64,000 nucleotides of DNA. It comes from Arthrobacter sp. MYb23. Its GTDB lineage: Bacteria; Actinomycetota; Actinomycetes; Actinomycetales; Micrococcaceae. The number at the start of each line of letters is the position of its first letter. The stretch's first letter is position 1. A model generated the notes under the pieces. That model had not been told where the DNA came from and did no database searches. It saw only the letters and a program-made list of their open reading frames with translations. The translations under genes were made by a program, and so were the position numbers. Shown here piece after piece: positions 16,267 to 24,080 of this stretch. The stretch lies in assembly GCF_002979775.1 (NCBI RefSeq), contig NZ_PCPR01000007.1:124001-188000 (forward strand), read 5' to 3'.

Positions 16267-17946
16267 CTAGTAGGCTCCGGTGGGTTGGATCATTGCCCTG
16301 AAAGTTCGCCACATGATCATGAGGTCGCCGGCTATGGACCAGTTCTCGACGTAGTAGAGATCCAGCCGAACGGCTTCCTCCCATGGCAGGTCGGATCGCC
16401 CATTGATCTGCCACAGCCCGGTGATACCGGGTTTGATGAGGAGCCGACGATGTGTGTGGCGTTCATAGCCGCTGACTTCCCGGGCCAGTGGCGGACGCGG
16501 CCCCACCAGGCTCATATTGCCCACCAGGACATTCCAGAACTGGGGCAGCTCATCGAGGGAGTACTTACGCATCCAACGTCCGCATCGGGTGATGCGTGGA
16601 TCCCCGCGGATCTTGAAAAGGACACCGGCGCCCTCATCCTGGGTGTTGAGCTCCTCCAAACGGGATTCGGCGTCCACCACCATGGAACGGAACTTCAGCA
16701 TGTGGAAGGTGGTGCCTCGCCTGCCAACACGTTCCTGCCGGAAAAGTACAGGCCCGGGGCTGTCGTAGTGAACTATGGCCGCGAGGAGCAATAGAATCGG
16801 TGACAGGATCAGCAATGACGACGCCGAGACTGTGAGGTCCATCAACCGCTTAAGCGTGTGCTTCCCCCCGGAGTAGTGCGGAATATCCACGTGCATCAAA
16901 GGAAGTCCCTCGACCGGCCGCCAATGGATACGCGGGCCGGCAACGTTGGTCAGGGCAGCCGCAAGGACAAGTTCGGCCGCATTCTCCTCCAACCGCCACC
17001 CCAGCTCCTGAATGAACTGGTTTCCCCCTGGCACGGGACCGGCCACAATCACTGCGTTGGCTCCTGTATCCCGGACGGTCTCGGCAATGCCGTAGATCGA
17101 GGACAGGACAGGAACGCGAAGGTGGTCCACTTTCAGGACTGCACCACGCCGGGCGCCCGGGAGGCATGCTCCGAGGATGTCGTAGGCAGCGCCTGACTTT
17201 CGATTGATCTGTTTGATGACGTACCGGACGTCTTGGGGTTCACCCACCACGATCGCGCGGGAAAGACAACGGCCCCGTGACTTTTCGTGGCTCAACCACC
17301 GGCGGAAACTCCACCGGCTGCCGGTCAGCGCCACCAAGCCAAGTGGCAGGGAAACGAGAACGAATGAACTGACGGCATCAAGACGGAACACCACGGCCAC
17401 AATGCCCAGGAAGCCAAAGACCCGGAAGCTGGCTGACAGGACGCGCTTGTACTCTTCGGGCCCAACGCCGAGGACTTTGGGATCCCGGGTGCGGTAGACC
17501 TCCAATGACCCCAACCAGAGGAGGCCAAGTATCAAGCCCATCACCAAGTGGCGTGTGTAACCAGGACTTTCGGCAGCCAGGGACAGTCCGTCGGTGTTAA
17601 GAACAAAGCCGGCGAATACCGCTGCGGCGACCAAGGCAGTGTCCGTCATGCGGAGACTGTTGGTCAGTGAGTGTGTCCAGTCGGAGCCGCCACGTCGGGC
17701 GGGTGTGATTCGAGGAGCCTTGCGGGTGACTGGCGGCACGAAGTCCAGGGTTACCTCGGATCTTAGCGCCGCCAGTCCCGCCTTTTCAGCCCGTTGTGCA
17801 GCAACGGACTTGTCAATCCAGGGAGACGCCGGCGGATTGACGTCGACGATGGCAGTTTGTGCAGGAAAGACTGACTGCGCTGCGGCATGGTCCGCACCGT
17901 GGGGTGCCGCTACCTTGCCTCGACGCATCACTGGAACTTTCACCAT
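16267..17946 (-). CDS. Polyprenyl-phosphate sugar-1-phosphate transferase (WcaJ/WbaP type)
   Basis: 559 residues. After a ~95-residue polar N terminus come four to five hydrophobic helices, a CoA-binding-like Rossmann domain (RAIVVGEPQDV, ANAVIVAGPVP), a fifth TM (ASSLLILSPILLLLAAIV) and the catalytic bacterial sugar-transferase domain: PGPVLFRQERVGRRG, MLKFRSMVVDAE, YSLDELPQFWNVL, GPRPPL and KPGITGLWQINGRSD. It transfers a hexose- or HexNAc-1-phosphate to undecaprenyl phosphate and so starts the repeat unit. AAGAAGG lies just ahead of the ATG. It is the first gene of the minus-strand operon; the ~225 bases upstream hold its promoter and leader. Confidence 0.92.
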   Translation of the reverse strand: MVKVPVMRRGKVAAPHGADHAAAQSVFPAQTAIVDVNPPASPWIDKSVAAQRAEKAGLAALRSEVTLDFVPPVTRKAPRITPARRGGSDWTHSLTNSLRMTDTALVAAAVFAGFVLNTDGLSLAAESPGYTRHLVMGLILGLLWLGSLEVYRTRDPKVLGVGPEEYKRVLSASFRVFGFLGIVAVVFRLDAVSSFVLVSLPLGLVALTGSRWSFRRWLSHEKSRGRCLSRAIVVGEPQDVRYVIKQINRKSGAAYDILGACLPGARRGAVLKVDHLRVPVLSSIYGIAETVRDTGANAVIVAGPVPGGNQFIQELGWRLEENAAELVLAAALTNVAGPRIHWRPVEGLPLMHVDIPHYSGGKHTLKRLMDLTVSASSLLILSPILLLLAAIVHYDSPGPVLFRQERVGRRGTTFHMLKFRSMVVDAESRLEELNTQDEGAGVLFKIRGDPRITRCGRWMRKYSLDELPQFWNVLVGNMSLVGPRPPLAREVSGYERHTHRRLLIKPGITGLWQINGRSDLPWEEAVRLDLYYVENWSIAGDLMIMWRTFRAMIQPTGAY

Positions 17947-18172
17947 GTCAGCCTTCTTTGCAGACCTGTCATTGCCTACTCATCAGTGAACCGGCGGCGC
18001 TCTGGTGGCGCACCAGTAGTCGGTACTCAAGTTTGCGCAGGATTACCCATCACCCCTACGTGCGAGTACCTAGCCAGCGGCAGCGCGACTACGTGTTTTT
18101 GTGCCTGTTCATGAGGGGAAATCAGCCGAAGTATGGTCCGGAAACGGCACCTTTATTGCCGGGAAATGGCAC

Positions 18173-18203
18173 AAAAAAACCGGCCACCCCAGGGTGGCCG
18201 GTT
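18173..18203 (-). terminator. Rho-independent terminator of the small acidic-protein gene
   Basis: On the minus strand AACCGGCCACCC pairs with GGGTGGCCGGTT around a two- to three-base loop and is followed by seven T residues. It lies 12 bases past the stop of the 85-residue gene, so it separates that gene from the polysaccharide operon. Confidence 0.93.
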
Positions 18204-18214
18204 CATCAGGGTGT

Positions 18215-18472
18215 TCAGTCCTCCACGATTTCCAAATCTTCGTCCAGGACGTCGTCGTCTTCTTCATCCTCGTCATCAAAGACCTGCAACGGAGTAACCT
18301 CGGAGAAGGCTTCGTAGAGTGCGTCTTCGTAAACTTCGAAGGCATCAGCGACAGCGAAGAATGCCGCCTCGACGTTGGGGTCGCCTTCACCTCGTCGGGC
18401 CGATGCAGCAGCCAGATGTTCTTCCAGGGCGGCGGTCAGTGATTGAAGCGCGACACGCGGATCGATGCTCAT
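18215..18472 (-). CDS. Small acidic conserved protein
   Basis: 85 residues starting MSIDPRVALQSLTAALEEHL. The first ~60 residues look like an amphipathic helical hairpin (AFFAVADAFEVYEDALYEAF). The last ~20 are almost all Asp and Glu, with four hydrophobic positions. I recall similar proteins in Micrococcaceae being labelled 'primosomal protein', but nothing visible here supports that. No cysteine, no membrane segment. Divergent from the DUF5703 gene, from which its start codon is separated by 39 bases, and closed by a strong terminator, so it is probably monocistronic. Confidence 0.78.
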   Translation of the reverse strand: MSIDPRVALQSLTAALEEHLAAASARRGEGDPNVEAAFFAVADAFEVYEDALYEAFSEVTPLQVFDDEDEEDDDVLDEDLEIVED

Positions 18473-18511
18473 GACTTCACGTTAGCCGGAAAAAGACGAA
18501 AATGGAGAGGG

Positions 18512-18745
18512 ATGAGAGAACAATTTCCGGGCAGCTCCGTTGAGCGCCAAAGAGACTATGCGCGTCAGTACGAGTACCTCGTTCTGACGGTGGCCCCTGA
18601 CGATTCGCTGCCGGAAGCCCGGCGCCGGCTCGCCGAACATTCCGAATACGGCAAGTGGGAACTCGAGCGCAGTGTGCTCTACCTTGGGGGCGGGCGGCGC
18701 TTCTGGCTGCGCCGTAAAGTCTATTCCGTCCAGCGGACCGTCTGA
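18512..18745 (+). CDS. DUF5703 family protein
   Basis: 77 residues: MREQFPGSSVERQRDYARQY, EYLVLTVAPDDSLPEARRRL, EHSEYGKWELER and RRFWLRRKVYSVQRTV. It is short, basic at the C terminus and rich in aromatic residues, and matches what I know of the actinobacterial DUF5703 family; no function is established. The ATG has GGAG four bases upstream. A start further upstream would run into the divergent acidic-protein gene and lacks a good ribosome-binding site. The stop codon lies in a tandem duplication (next entry). Confidence 0.75.
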   Translation: MREQFPGSSVERQRDYARQYEYLVLTVAPDDSLPEARRRLAEHSEYGKWELERSVLYLGGGRRFWLRRKVYSVQRTV

Positions 18746-18774
18746 ACCCGGCGGCACCGTCTGAACCCGGCGGC
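18737..18774. repeat. Two-copy 19-base tandem duplication spanning a stop codon
   Basis: The unit ACCGTCTGAACCCGGCGGC occurs twice back to back, followed by ACC. The DUF5703 stop codon TGA lies in the first copy and is duplicated in the second. The motif CTGAACC(C)GGCGG recurs in the tandem repeat at the end of bioN. Confidence 0.95.
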
Positions 18775-18797
18775 ACCACCTGCCCTGATGGGAACAG

Positions 18798-19958
18798 CTA
18801 GTCCTCCAGAGGTCCCAACCAGGCGGTCGCCACAGTGTTATGGGCGGATTCGTCGTTGGAAGGATGGAAGATTCCCGCCAGGACATCGCGGTACAGCCGC
18901 TCCATCTCAGAGCCGCGGAAGTAGCTGGATCCTCCCGTGACGCGGATCGCCAAATCCACCACGTGGCGTGCATTCTCCGTAGCCCGGGATTTGAGTCCTA
19001 CGAGTTTGGGGAACCACTGGGCGCCGTGGTCCACCAGGTTGTCCACGTCACGGGCCAGCGAAGAAATTTGCGGTGAGATCCCGTCCATGGCCAAGGCTGC
19101 ATCTGCCACCTTCCAACGGATATCAGGGTCTTGGGCGTAGCTCCGGCCCCCGTGTTTTGCCGAAACCCTGCGCTTGACGTTGGCCACACCGAGGGTGAAC
19201 GCGCGCTCGGCAACGCCCGTGTACACAGCGGCGAGCAACGTCTCGAAGCATGCGAAGATCGCGAAGAACATGAGGTCCTTGCCGGGTCCCACGGGTAGTT
19301 TGCGGAAGATCCGCTCCGGCGGGATCACCGCCCCGTGGAGGAGGGTGGTGTTGGACGCACTGGCCCGCATACCCAGGGTGTCCCAATCGCTCAGGGTTTC
19401 ATGGCCCGGCTCATCACGCCGGAGGAAGCCAAAGACCAGCTCGCCCGCGCCGTCCCGGGCGTCAGCATCCTTGCCGAATGTCCCCAGCCGTGTCCAACCC
19501 CGGGAGAGGCTGGTGAAGATCTTCCGGCCAGTGAAACGGTAGCTTCCGTCAGGCAGCGGTTCGGCAAGCGTGCCCGAATCGAACAGCATGGAATCGTTGC
19601 CGGCCTCGGAAATACCAAAAGCGAAGATCTCGCCCTGTCCCGCCTCCTTCAAGACGAAGTCCAGGGACGAGTCCCCGCGCGCGGCCATGACCTGCGCGAC
19701 GCCGGTCCATACCAGGTGCATGTTGACGGCCAACGCTGTGGCGGGCGCTGCCGTAGCGAGACGTTGCTGCAAGGCAGCCACCGATTCGAGCCCAAGCCCG
19801 AAACCGCCGTCGGCCTCCGGAACGAAGAGCTTCAGGTAACCAGCGGCGGCCAGCTCTTCAAGGTCTTCATGGAAGAACTGGTTATTGCGGTCGTAGCCGG
19901 CGGCGCGGCCACGGAGCCGTTCGAGCAGTTCATCGGGAAGGATCTCTTCGGGAGTCAT
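18798..19958 (-). CDS. Acyl-CoA dehydrogenase family protein
   Basis: 386 residues with the three-domain ACAD layout: N-terminal helical domain (FHEDLEELAAAGYLKLFVPE, ADGGFGLGLESVA), middle beta domain (FAFGISEAGNDSMLF, RFTGRKIFTSLS, LGMRASASNTTLLHGA) and C-terminal helical bundle (DLAIRVTGGSSYFRGSEMER, YRDVLAGIFHPSNDE). These bind FAD and oxidise or, in related monooxygenases, hydroxylate substrates. The usual catalytic Glu position is not obvious to me, so it may belong to the flavin monooxygenase-like or DszC-like branch rather than beta-oxidation enzymes. It ends 24 bases from the tandem duplication; the M20 peptidase gene ends 15 bases upstream of its start, so the two may be cotranscribed. 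Confidence 0.82.
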   Translation of the reverse strand: MTPEEILPDELLERLRGRAAGYDRNNQFFHEDLEELAAAGYLKLFVPEADGGFGLGLESVAALQQRLATAAPATALAVNMHLVWTGVAQVMAARGDSSLDFVLKEAGQGEIFAFGISEAGNDSMLFDSGTLAEPLPDGSYRFTGRKIFTSLSRGWTRLGTFGKDADARDGAGELVFGFLRRDEPGHETLSDWDTLGMRASASNTTLLHGAVIPPERIFRKLPVGPGKDLMFFAIFACFETLLAAVYTGVAERAFTLGVANVKRRVSAKHGGRSYAQDPDIRWKVADAALAMDGISPQISSLARDVDNLVDHGAQWFPKLVGLKSRATENARHVVDLAIRVTGGSSYFRGSEMERLYRDVLAGIFHPSNDESAHNTVATAWLGPLED

Positions 19959-19973
19959 GGCGGGGAGCTCCTC

Positions 19974-21278
19974 TTAGTAGTTGCTGAGCAGGGTGTTCAG
20001 GACCCGGGCGCCGAACTGAAGGGACTCGGCCGGCACACGCTCGTCAACGCCGTGGAACATTCCTGTGAAGTCGAGCTCATCGGGCAGCATCAGGGGGGCG
20101 AAACCGTAGCCGGTGATCCCGATCTTGCTCAACGACTTATTGTCGGTACCGCCCGAGAGCGTGTAGGGAAGGACTTTCGCGCCCGGATCCTCGGAGTGGA
20201 GTGCATCGATCATGGAATCCACGAGGTTTCCCGCAAAAGGCACCTCCAAGGACACATCCTTGTTGACGTAGCTGATCTCAATGCCGTCGCCGGCGAGTTC
20301 CTTGATGGTCTCGAACACCAGTTCCTGCTGGCCAGGAAGCGTGCGGCAGTCAACGAACGCCTCCGCTGACTCCGGGATGACGTTGTGCTTGTAGCCCGAG
20401 CGCAGGAACGTGGGGTTGGAGGTGTTCTGCAGTGTGGCACCGACGAACCGGGCTACAGTGCCAAGCTCTTTCAGAAGGATGTCCGGGTTGTCGGCGTCAA
20501 ACTCGACGCCGGTCAGTTCAGTGACGCCGTCCAGGAACTGTCGGGTGGTGGGCGTCAGTTCCACAGGCCATTTGTGTTCCCCGATCCGGGTAACGGCTGC
20601 TGCCAACCGGGTAACGGCGTTGTCAGTATTGATCTGTGAGCCGTGGCCAGCCCGCCCATGCGCAACCAAACGCAACCATGACAATCCCTTCTCGGCGGTC
20701 TGCAGCAGGTAGGTCCGCTGACCACCGATAGTGGCTGAGAAGCCACCCACTTCCGAGATCGCTTCGGTAGCGCCGTCGAAAAGTTCACGTCGGTGTTCGA
20801 CAGCGTACCGCGCACCATAGGTGCCGCCGGCCTCTTCGTCGGCGAAGAAAGCAAAAATGATGTCGCGCTTGGGCTTGCGCCCCGTCCTGGCGAAGTTGCG
20901 CATGACTGAAAGGATCATGGCGTCCATGTCCTTCATGTCCACGGCGCCGCGACCCCAGACCAGGCCGTCTTTCAGTTCGCCGCTGAAGGGATCCACGCTC
21001 CATTGGTCCTTCAGGGCAGGAACAACGTCCAAGTGCCCGTGAACCACTAACGCGTCGGCTGACGGATCCTCACCGGCCATGCGGGTCACCACGTTCGCGC
21101 GGCCCGGGGCAGACTCGAAAATCTCGGCTTCGAGTCCCACTTCGGTGATCAGCCCGGCTGTGTACTCTGCGGCTGCCCTTTCCCCCGGGCCGGTGTCGTC
21201 GCCAAAGTTGGAGGAGTCGATCCGGATGAGCTCCTGGCAGATCCGGACAACTTCGTCTTCAGGGCGGATGACAGACAT
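19974..21278 (-). CDS. M20 family metallopeptidase
   Basis: 434 residues. HGHLDVVP (about residue 80) provides the first zinc ligand plus catalytic Asp, WGRGAVDMKDMDA the bridging Asp, FADEEAGG the catalytic Glu pair and HGRAGHGS the dimerisation-domain His. The order matches M20/M25/M40 carboxypeptidase/deacylase enzymes. Likely cytoplasmic; the natural substrate (dipeptide, N-acyl amino acid or similar) is not predictable. The ATG is preceded by GGAGAG. It precedes the acyl-CoA dehydrogenase on the same strand with a 15-base gap. Confidence 0.88.
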   Translation of the reverse strand: MSVIRPEDEVVRICQELIRIDSSNFGDDTGPGERAAAEYTAGLITEVGLEAEIFESAPGRANVVTRMAGEDPSADALVVHGHLDVVPALKDQWSVDPFSGELKDGLVWGRGAVDMKDMDAMILSVMRNFARTGRKPKRDIIFAFFADEEAGGTYGARYAVEHRRELFDGATEAISEVGGFSATIGGQRTYLLQTAEKGLSWLRLVAHGRAGHGSQINTDNAVTRLAAAVTRIGEHKWPVELTPTTRQFLDGVTELTGVEFDADNPDILLKELGTVARFVGATLQNTSNPTFLRSGYKHNVIPESAEAFVDCRTLPGQQELVFETIKELAGDGIEISYVNKDVSLEVPFAGNLVDSMIDALHSEDPGAKVLPYTLSGGTDNKSLSKIGITGYGFAPLMLPDELDFTGMFHGVDERVPAESLQFGARVLNTLLSNY

Positions 21279-21450
21279 GGAAACTCTCCTCGCGTGGCTG
21301 GGCTGCAGGTCCGGGGACGAAGGCTGCGGTCTTCGCGGTCTCTGACGTCCCCTTTTCCATCAGCCTACCTATCAGTGGTCGCCGACGTCCCGAAGATGCA
21401 CCCATGCAAGGGACCGGGGACGGACCGTGTACGCCCGGACCAGTGCCGAT

Positions 21451-21479
21451 TTTTCAGCGACCTGAAACCGTGTTAGAGT
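21451..21479 (+). promoter_or_regulatory. Probable promoter of tRNA-Leu
   Basis: TTTTCA and TAGAGT are separated by 17 bases, an acceptable -35/-10 pair, and lie about 70 bases before the tRNA gene in an otherwise non-coding stretch of 268 bases that holds nothing else I can recognise. Assigned by eye. Confidence 0.45.
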
Positions 21480-21546
21480 TTTTCTCGCTGCTTCGGAGGA
21501 AAGTGAAGCACCGCAAGGTGCAAAACCAACCATCTGAACACCACCT

Positions 21547-21632
21547 GCGCGGGTGGCGGAATGGCAGACGCGCTAGCTTGAGGTGCTAGTCCTCGAAAGG
21601 GGGTGGGGGTTCAAGTCCCCCTCCGCGCACCA
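21547..21632 (+). tRNA. tRNA-Leu (anticodon GAG)
   Basis: Acceptor strands GCGCGGG and TCCGCGC pair over seven bases. The anticodon stem CTAGC/GCTAG encloses loop TTGAGGT with GAG at 21580-21582, which reads CUC and CUU. A long class II variable arm, the T-arm GGGGG-TTCAAGT-CCCCC and an encoded CCA end follow. Eighty-six bases, normal for tRNA-Leu. No integrase or repeated 3' end is present, so there is no sign of use as an attachment site. Confidence 0.97.
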
Positions 21633-21742
21633 TCGCAAGGCCTGGAATCCATGGATTTCGGGCCTTGTTTTGTTTGTAGGCATCGAAGCCCCACCATCGT
21701 GATGCGAGCTTCATCACAACTGTTTCTTCAGTTGTCGTTAAC

Positions 21743-21786
21743 AAGGAATGGCGGCGATCACCTGTTGGTGGACGCCGCCATTCCTT
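21743..21786 (-). terminator. Stem-loop after the MaoC gene, also facing the tRNA
   Basis: AAGGAATGGCGGCG pairs perfectly with CGCCGCCATTCCTT around a 16-base loop, 8 bases after the MaoC-gene stop. The T content downstream is modest, so termination strength is uncertain. As it is symmetrical it could also stop transcripts coming from the tRNA side. Confidence 0.7.
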
Positions 21787-21794
21787 TCCTTGAC

Positions 21795-22721
21795 TCAGGT
21801 CAAGGCAGCAACACTTCCGGTGAAGTGCCGCCTGCCGCTGCGGGGATTCCACGCGACGTAGTCCGAACGTTCCCAGTTTCCCGAGTCCGCCTGCACCGTG
21901 GTGATGTCCAGGGCAACACGTGCTGGAAGGAAGACCGGCGCTTCGAACGTAACGTTCCAGGCAAACGATTCCGCTTTGACGGCTCCGACGTCAGCCAGTG
22001 CACGGGAGGCCAGGTACATGCCATGGGCGATGGAGCCCCGCAAGCCCAGAGCCTTTGCCGAGAGGACACTCAAGTGAATCGGATTGAAGTCGCCGGACAC
22101 CGCGGCATAGTTCCGGCCTGCGTCCAGATTCACTTGCCACAACGCGGTGGGATCCGGCGGGACAAATTCACTTGCGCCGGTGGCGCCATTGGGACTGCCG
22201 GGCTTGTCGATGCCGGGCAGGAAGACGCCTTTCGCCAAATAAGTGGAGACCCCGCGCCACAGCACGTCATTGCTCGAATGGGCCCGGACCTCGGACACTA
22301 TGTCCAGTTGCGTACCGGCTCTGTGCCCGGCAAGGTTCTCCGCCCAGGATCGGACATCCAGTTCTTGCGCGAACTGAATGGGCACCAACTGTTCAATGCG
22401 GTTTTTCAGATGGATCATGCCAAGAAGCGGCAGCGGAAAGTCTTCGCGGTTCATGACGCTCATGGATACGGGAAACGCCAAGGAATGCACATAGCCGGCG
22501 GGGAGAGTATCGCTGGCTGTCTCCCCTACCAGGTGTTGGTAGGCGGTGAGATTTTCGACGTCTGCCCGCACTCCCCTGACTTCGTGGCTGACAGCAGGAA
22601 GCCGCGTCTTGCCGCTGGATCCTCCCAGGAGCCGACGGCGGGCTGCCGAGGCCGCTGCATTGACATACAGCTTGGAGAGAGATGGCATCTCGCCAAGGAC
22701 AACGGGTTGGGAATGGTTCAT
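21795..22721 (-). CDS. MaoC-like dehydratase, HtdX-type 3-hydroxyacyl-thioester hydratase
   Basis: 308 residues in a double hot-dog arrangement. The C-terminal half contains the hydratase-2 motif YAAVSGDFNPIHLSVLSAKALG (with Asp and His of D-x4-H) and GSIAHGMYLASRAL. The N-terminal half holds the inactive partner fold. Gene order after a FabG4-type reductase and a FadA-type thiolase is that of Mycobacterium Rv0241c (HtdX), which hydrates enoyl thioesters. Start is the ATG in an ATGA overlap with the reductase stop; an in-frame GTG 8 codons earlier lies inside that gene. Confidence 0.86.
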   Translation of the reverse strand: MNHSQPVVLGEMPSLSKLYVNAAASAARRRLLGGSSGKTRLPAVSHEVRGVRADVENLTAYQHLVGETASDTLPAGYVHSLAFPVSMSVMNREDFPLPLLGMIHLKNRIEQLVPIQFAQELDVRSWAENLAGHRAGTQLDIVSEVRAHSSNDVLWRGVSTYLAKGVFLPGIDKPGSPNGATGASEFVPPDPTALWQVNLDAGRNYAAVSGDFNPIHLSVLSAKALGLRGSIAHGMYLASRALADVGAVKAESFAWNVTFEAPVFLPARVALDITTVQADSGNWERSDYVAWNPRSGRRHFTGSVAALT

Positions 22722-24070
22722 GCCCCCACCAATTGTTGCCCGCACACGCGCAGTACCTCTCCGGAGATCCCGCCGGCGGAGTCACTTGAAAGGAAGGCAA
22801 TGGCTTCGGCCACATCCTGGGGCTGGCCGCCCTGCTTGAGGGAGTTGAGCCTGCGGGCCGCCTCGCGGATGGCAAAGGGCATCTTGGCAGTCATCTCAGT
22901 TTCGATGAAACCCGGCGCTACCGCGTTGATGGTCCCGCCAAAAGGTTCCATCAGTGCTGCCGTCGACCTCACCATGCCTATGACGCCGCCCTTGGAGGCG
23001 CCGTAATTGGTCTGACCCCTGTTTCCAGCGATGCCGCTGGTAGAAGCAACTGAAACGATGCGGGGCGATTCCTTGAAGTGCTCCGATGCCAGAAGCGCTT
23101 CGTTGATTTTCAGTTGAGCTGTGATGTTGACGGCGATGACTGACTGCCAGCGGCTCTCGTCCATGTTGGCCAAGAGCCTGTCGCGGGTGATTCCTGCATT
23201 GTGGACCACGATGTCCAGCCGGCCATAGCGTTCCACTGCGTGTTCTATGATGCGGTGCCCGGCGTCATCCCGGCTGATATCGAGCTGCAAGGCTGTCCCG
23301 CGAACCTCGTTGGCTACGGCCGCCAGGTGATCCCCAGCGGCCGGGATGTCCACGGCCACAATCCTTGCTCCGTCGCGGTGCAGGGTGCGGGCGATCGCTG
23401 CACCGATTCCCCGGGCCGCCCCGGTAACAACTGCCACTTTGCCGGCGAGGGGCTTGTCGGCGTCGTTCGGCAAGCTGCCTGACGCTGAGCCGATGGTGAG
23501 GAATTGTCCGTCCACGTAGGCGGACCGGCCCGAGAGGAAGAACCTCAGTGCACCCAGCGCTGATGGACTGGTTGTTGCCAGATGCTCATCCTCGTGCTCG
23601 TCCAGGAGAATGCCGTTGGCAGTGGAGCCCGCACGCAATTCCTTGGCAAGGGAGCGCAACAGCCCGTCAATGCCCTGCCGCGCGGCAGCCGTAGCCGGGG
23701 TCCTGGCCGACTGTGATGTCCGGGAAATGGTGATGACGCGGGCATTGGGCGAAAGGTCCCGCAAGGAGGCGCCGGCGGTAAGGACGGGTTTGCCCAGATC
23801 AGCTGGATGCTGGACGGCATCAAGGACCAGAATGATGGCCCCCAGCTTTTCCTTGGGCAGCGCGTTGCGTCGGACGTCCAAACCCCATCCGAGCATGGTG
23901 GTGGCGAGGTCGTCTGCCCCCGCGCTGTCGCCGCTGACCAGAACCGGGCCGGTAACGAGCGGTGCGCCGGGCTGGTGACGTCGAAGCACCACTGGCTGAG
24001 GCAAGCCGAGCTTCTTGGCGACGTCCTTCCCTAATCCTTGGCTTACGAGCTGTGTGTACTTATCAGTCAT
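22718..24070 (-). CDS. fabG: High-molecular-weight FabG4-type 3-oxoacyl reductase
   Basis: 450 residues, about twice a normal SDR, matching mycobacterial FabG4 (Rv0242c, 454 residues). Residues 1-200 are a degenerate flavodoxin/Rossmann-like domain (GPVLVSGDSAGADDLATTM). The second half is a full SDR: VVTGAARGIGAAIA, VHNAGITRDRLLANMDE, SVASTSGIAGNRGQTNYGAS with the catalytic Ser, and YGASK with Tyr and Lys. FabG4 reduces 3-oxoacyl-CoA with NADH, so a role in fatty-acid degradation or remodelling with the flanking thiolase and hydratase is likely. The ATG lies 10 bases after the thiolase stop. Confidence 0.88.
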   Translation of the reverse strand: MTDKYTQLVSQGLGKDVAKKLGLPQPVVLRRHQPGAPLVTGPVLVSGDSAGADDLATTMLGWGLDVRRNALPKEKLGAIILVLDAVQHPADLGKPVLTAGASLRDLSPNARVITISRTSQSARTPATAAARQGIDGLLRSLAKELRAGSTANGILLDEHEDEHLATTSPSALGALRFFLSGRSAYVDGQFLTIGSASGSLPNDADKPLAGKVAVVTGAARGIGAAIARTLHRDGARIVAVDIPAAGDHLAAVANEVRGTALQLDISRDDAGHRIIEHAVERYGRLDIVVHNAGITRDRLLANMDESRWQSVIAVNITAQLKINEALLASEHFKESPRIVSVASTSGIAGNRGQTNYGASKGGVIGMVRSTAALMEPFGGTINAVAPGFIETEMTAKMPFAIREAARRLNSLKQGGQPQDVAEAIAFLSSDSAGGISGEVLRVCGQQLVGA

Positions 24071-24080
24071 CGCGTTCCCC

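Noticed and set aside
21547..21632. tRNA-Leu as an integration site of a mobile element
   Set aside because: No integrase, no second copy of the tRNA 3' end and no phage-like genes nearby.
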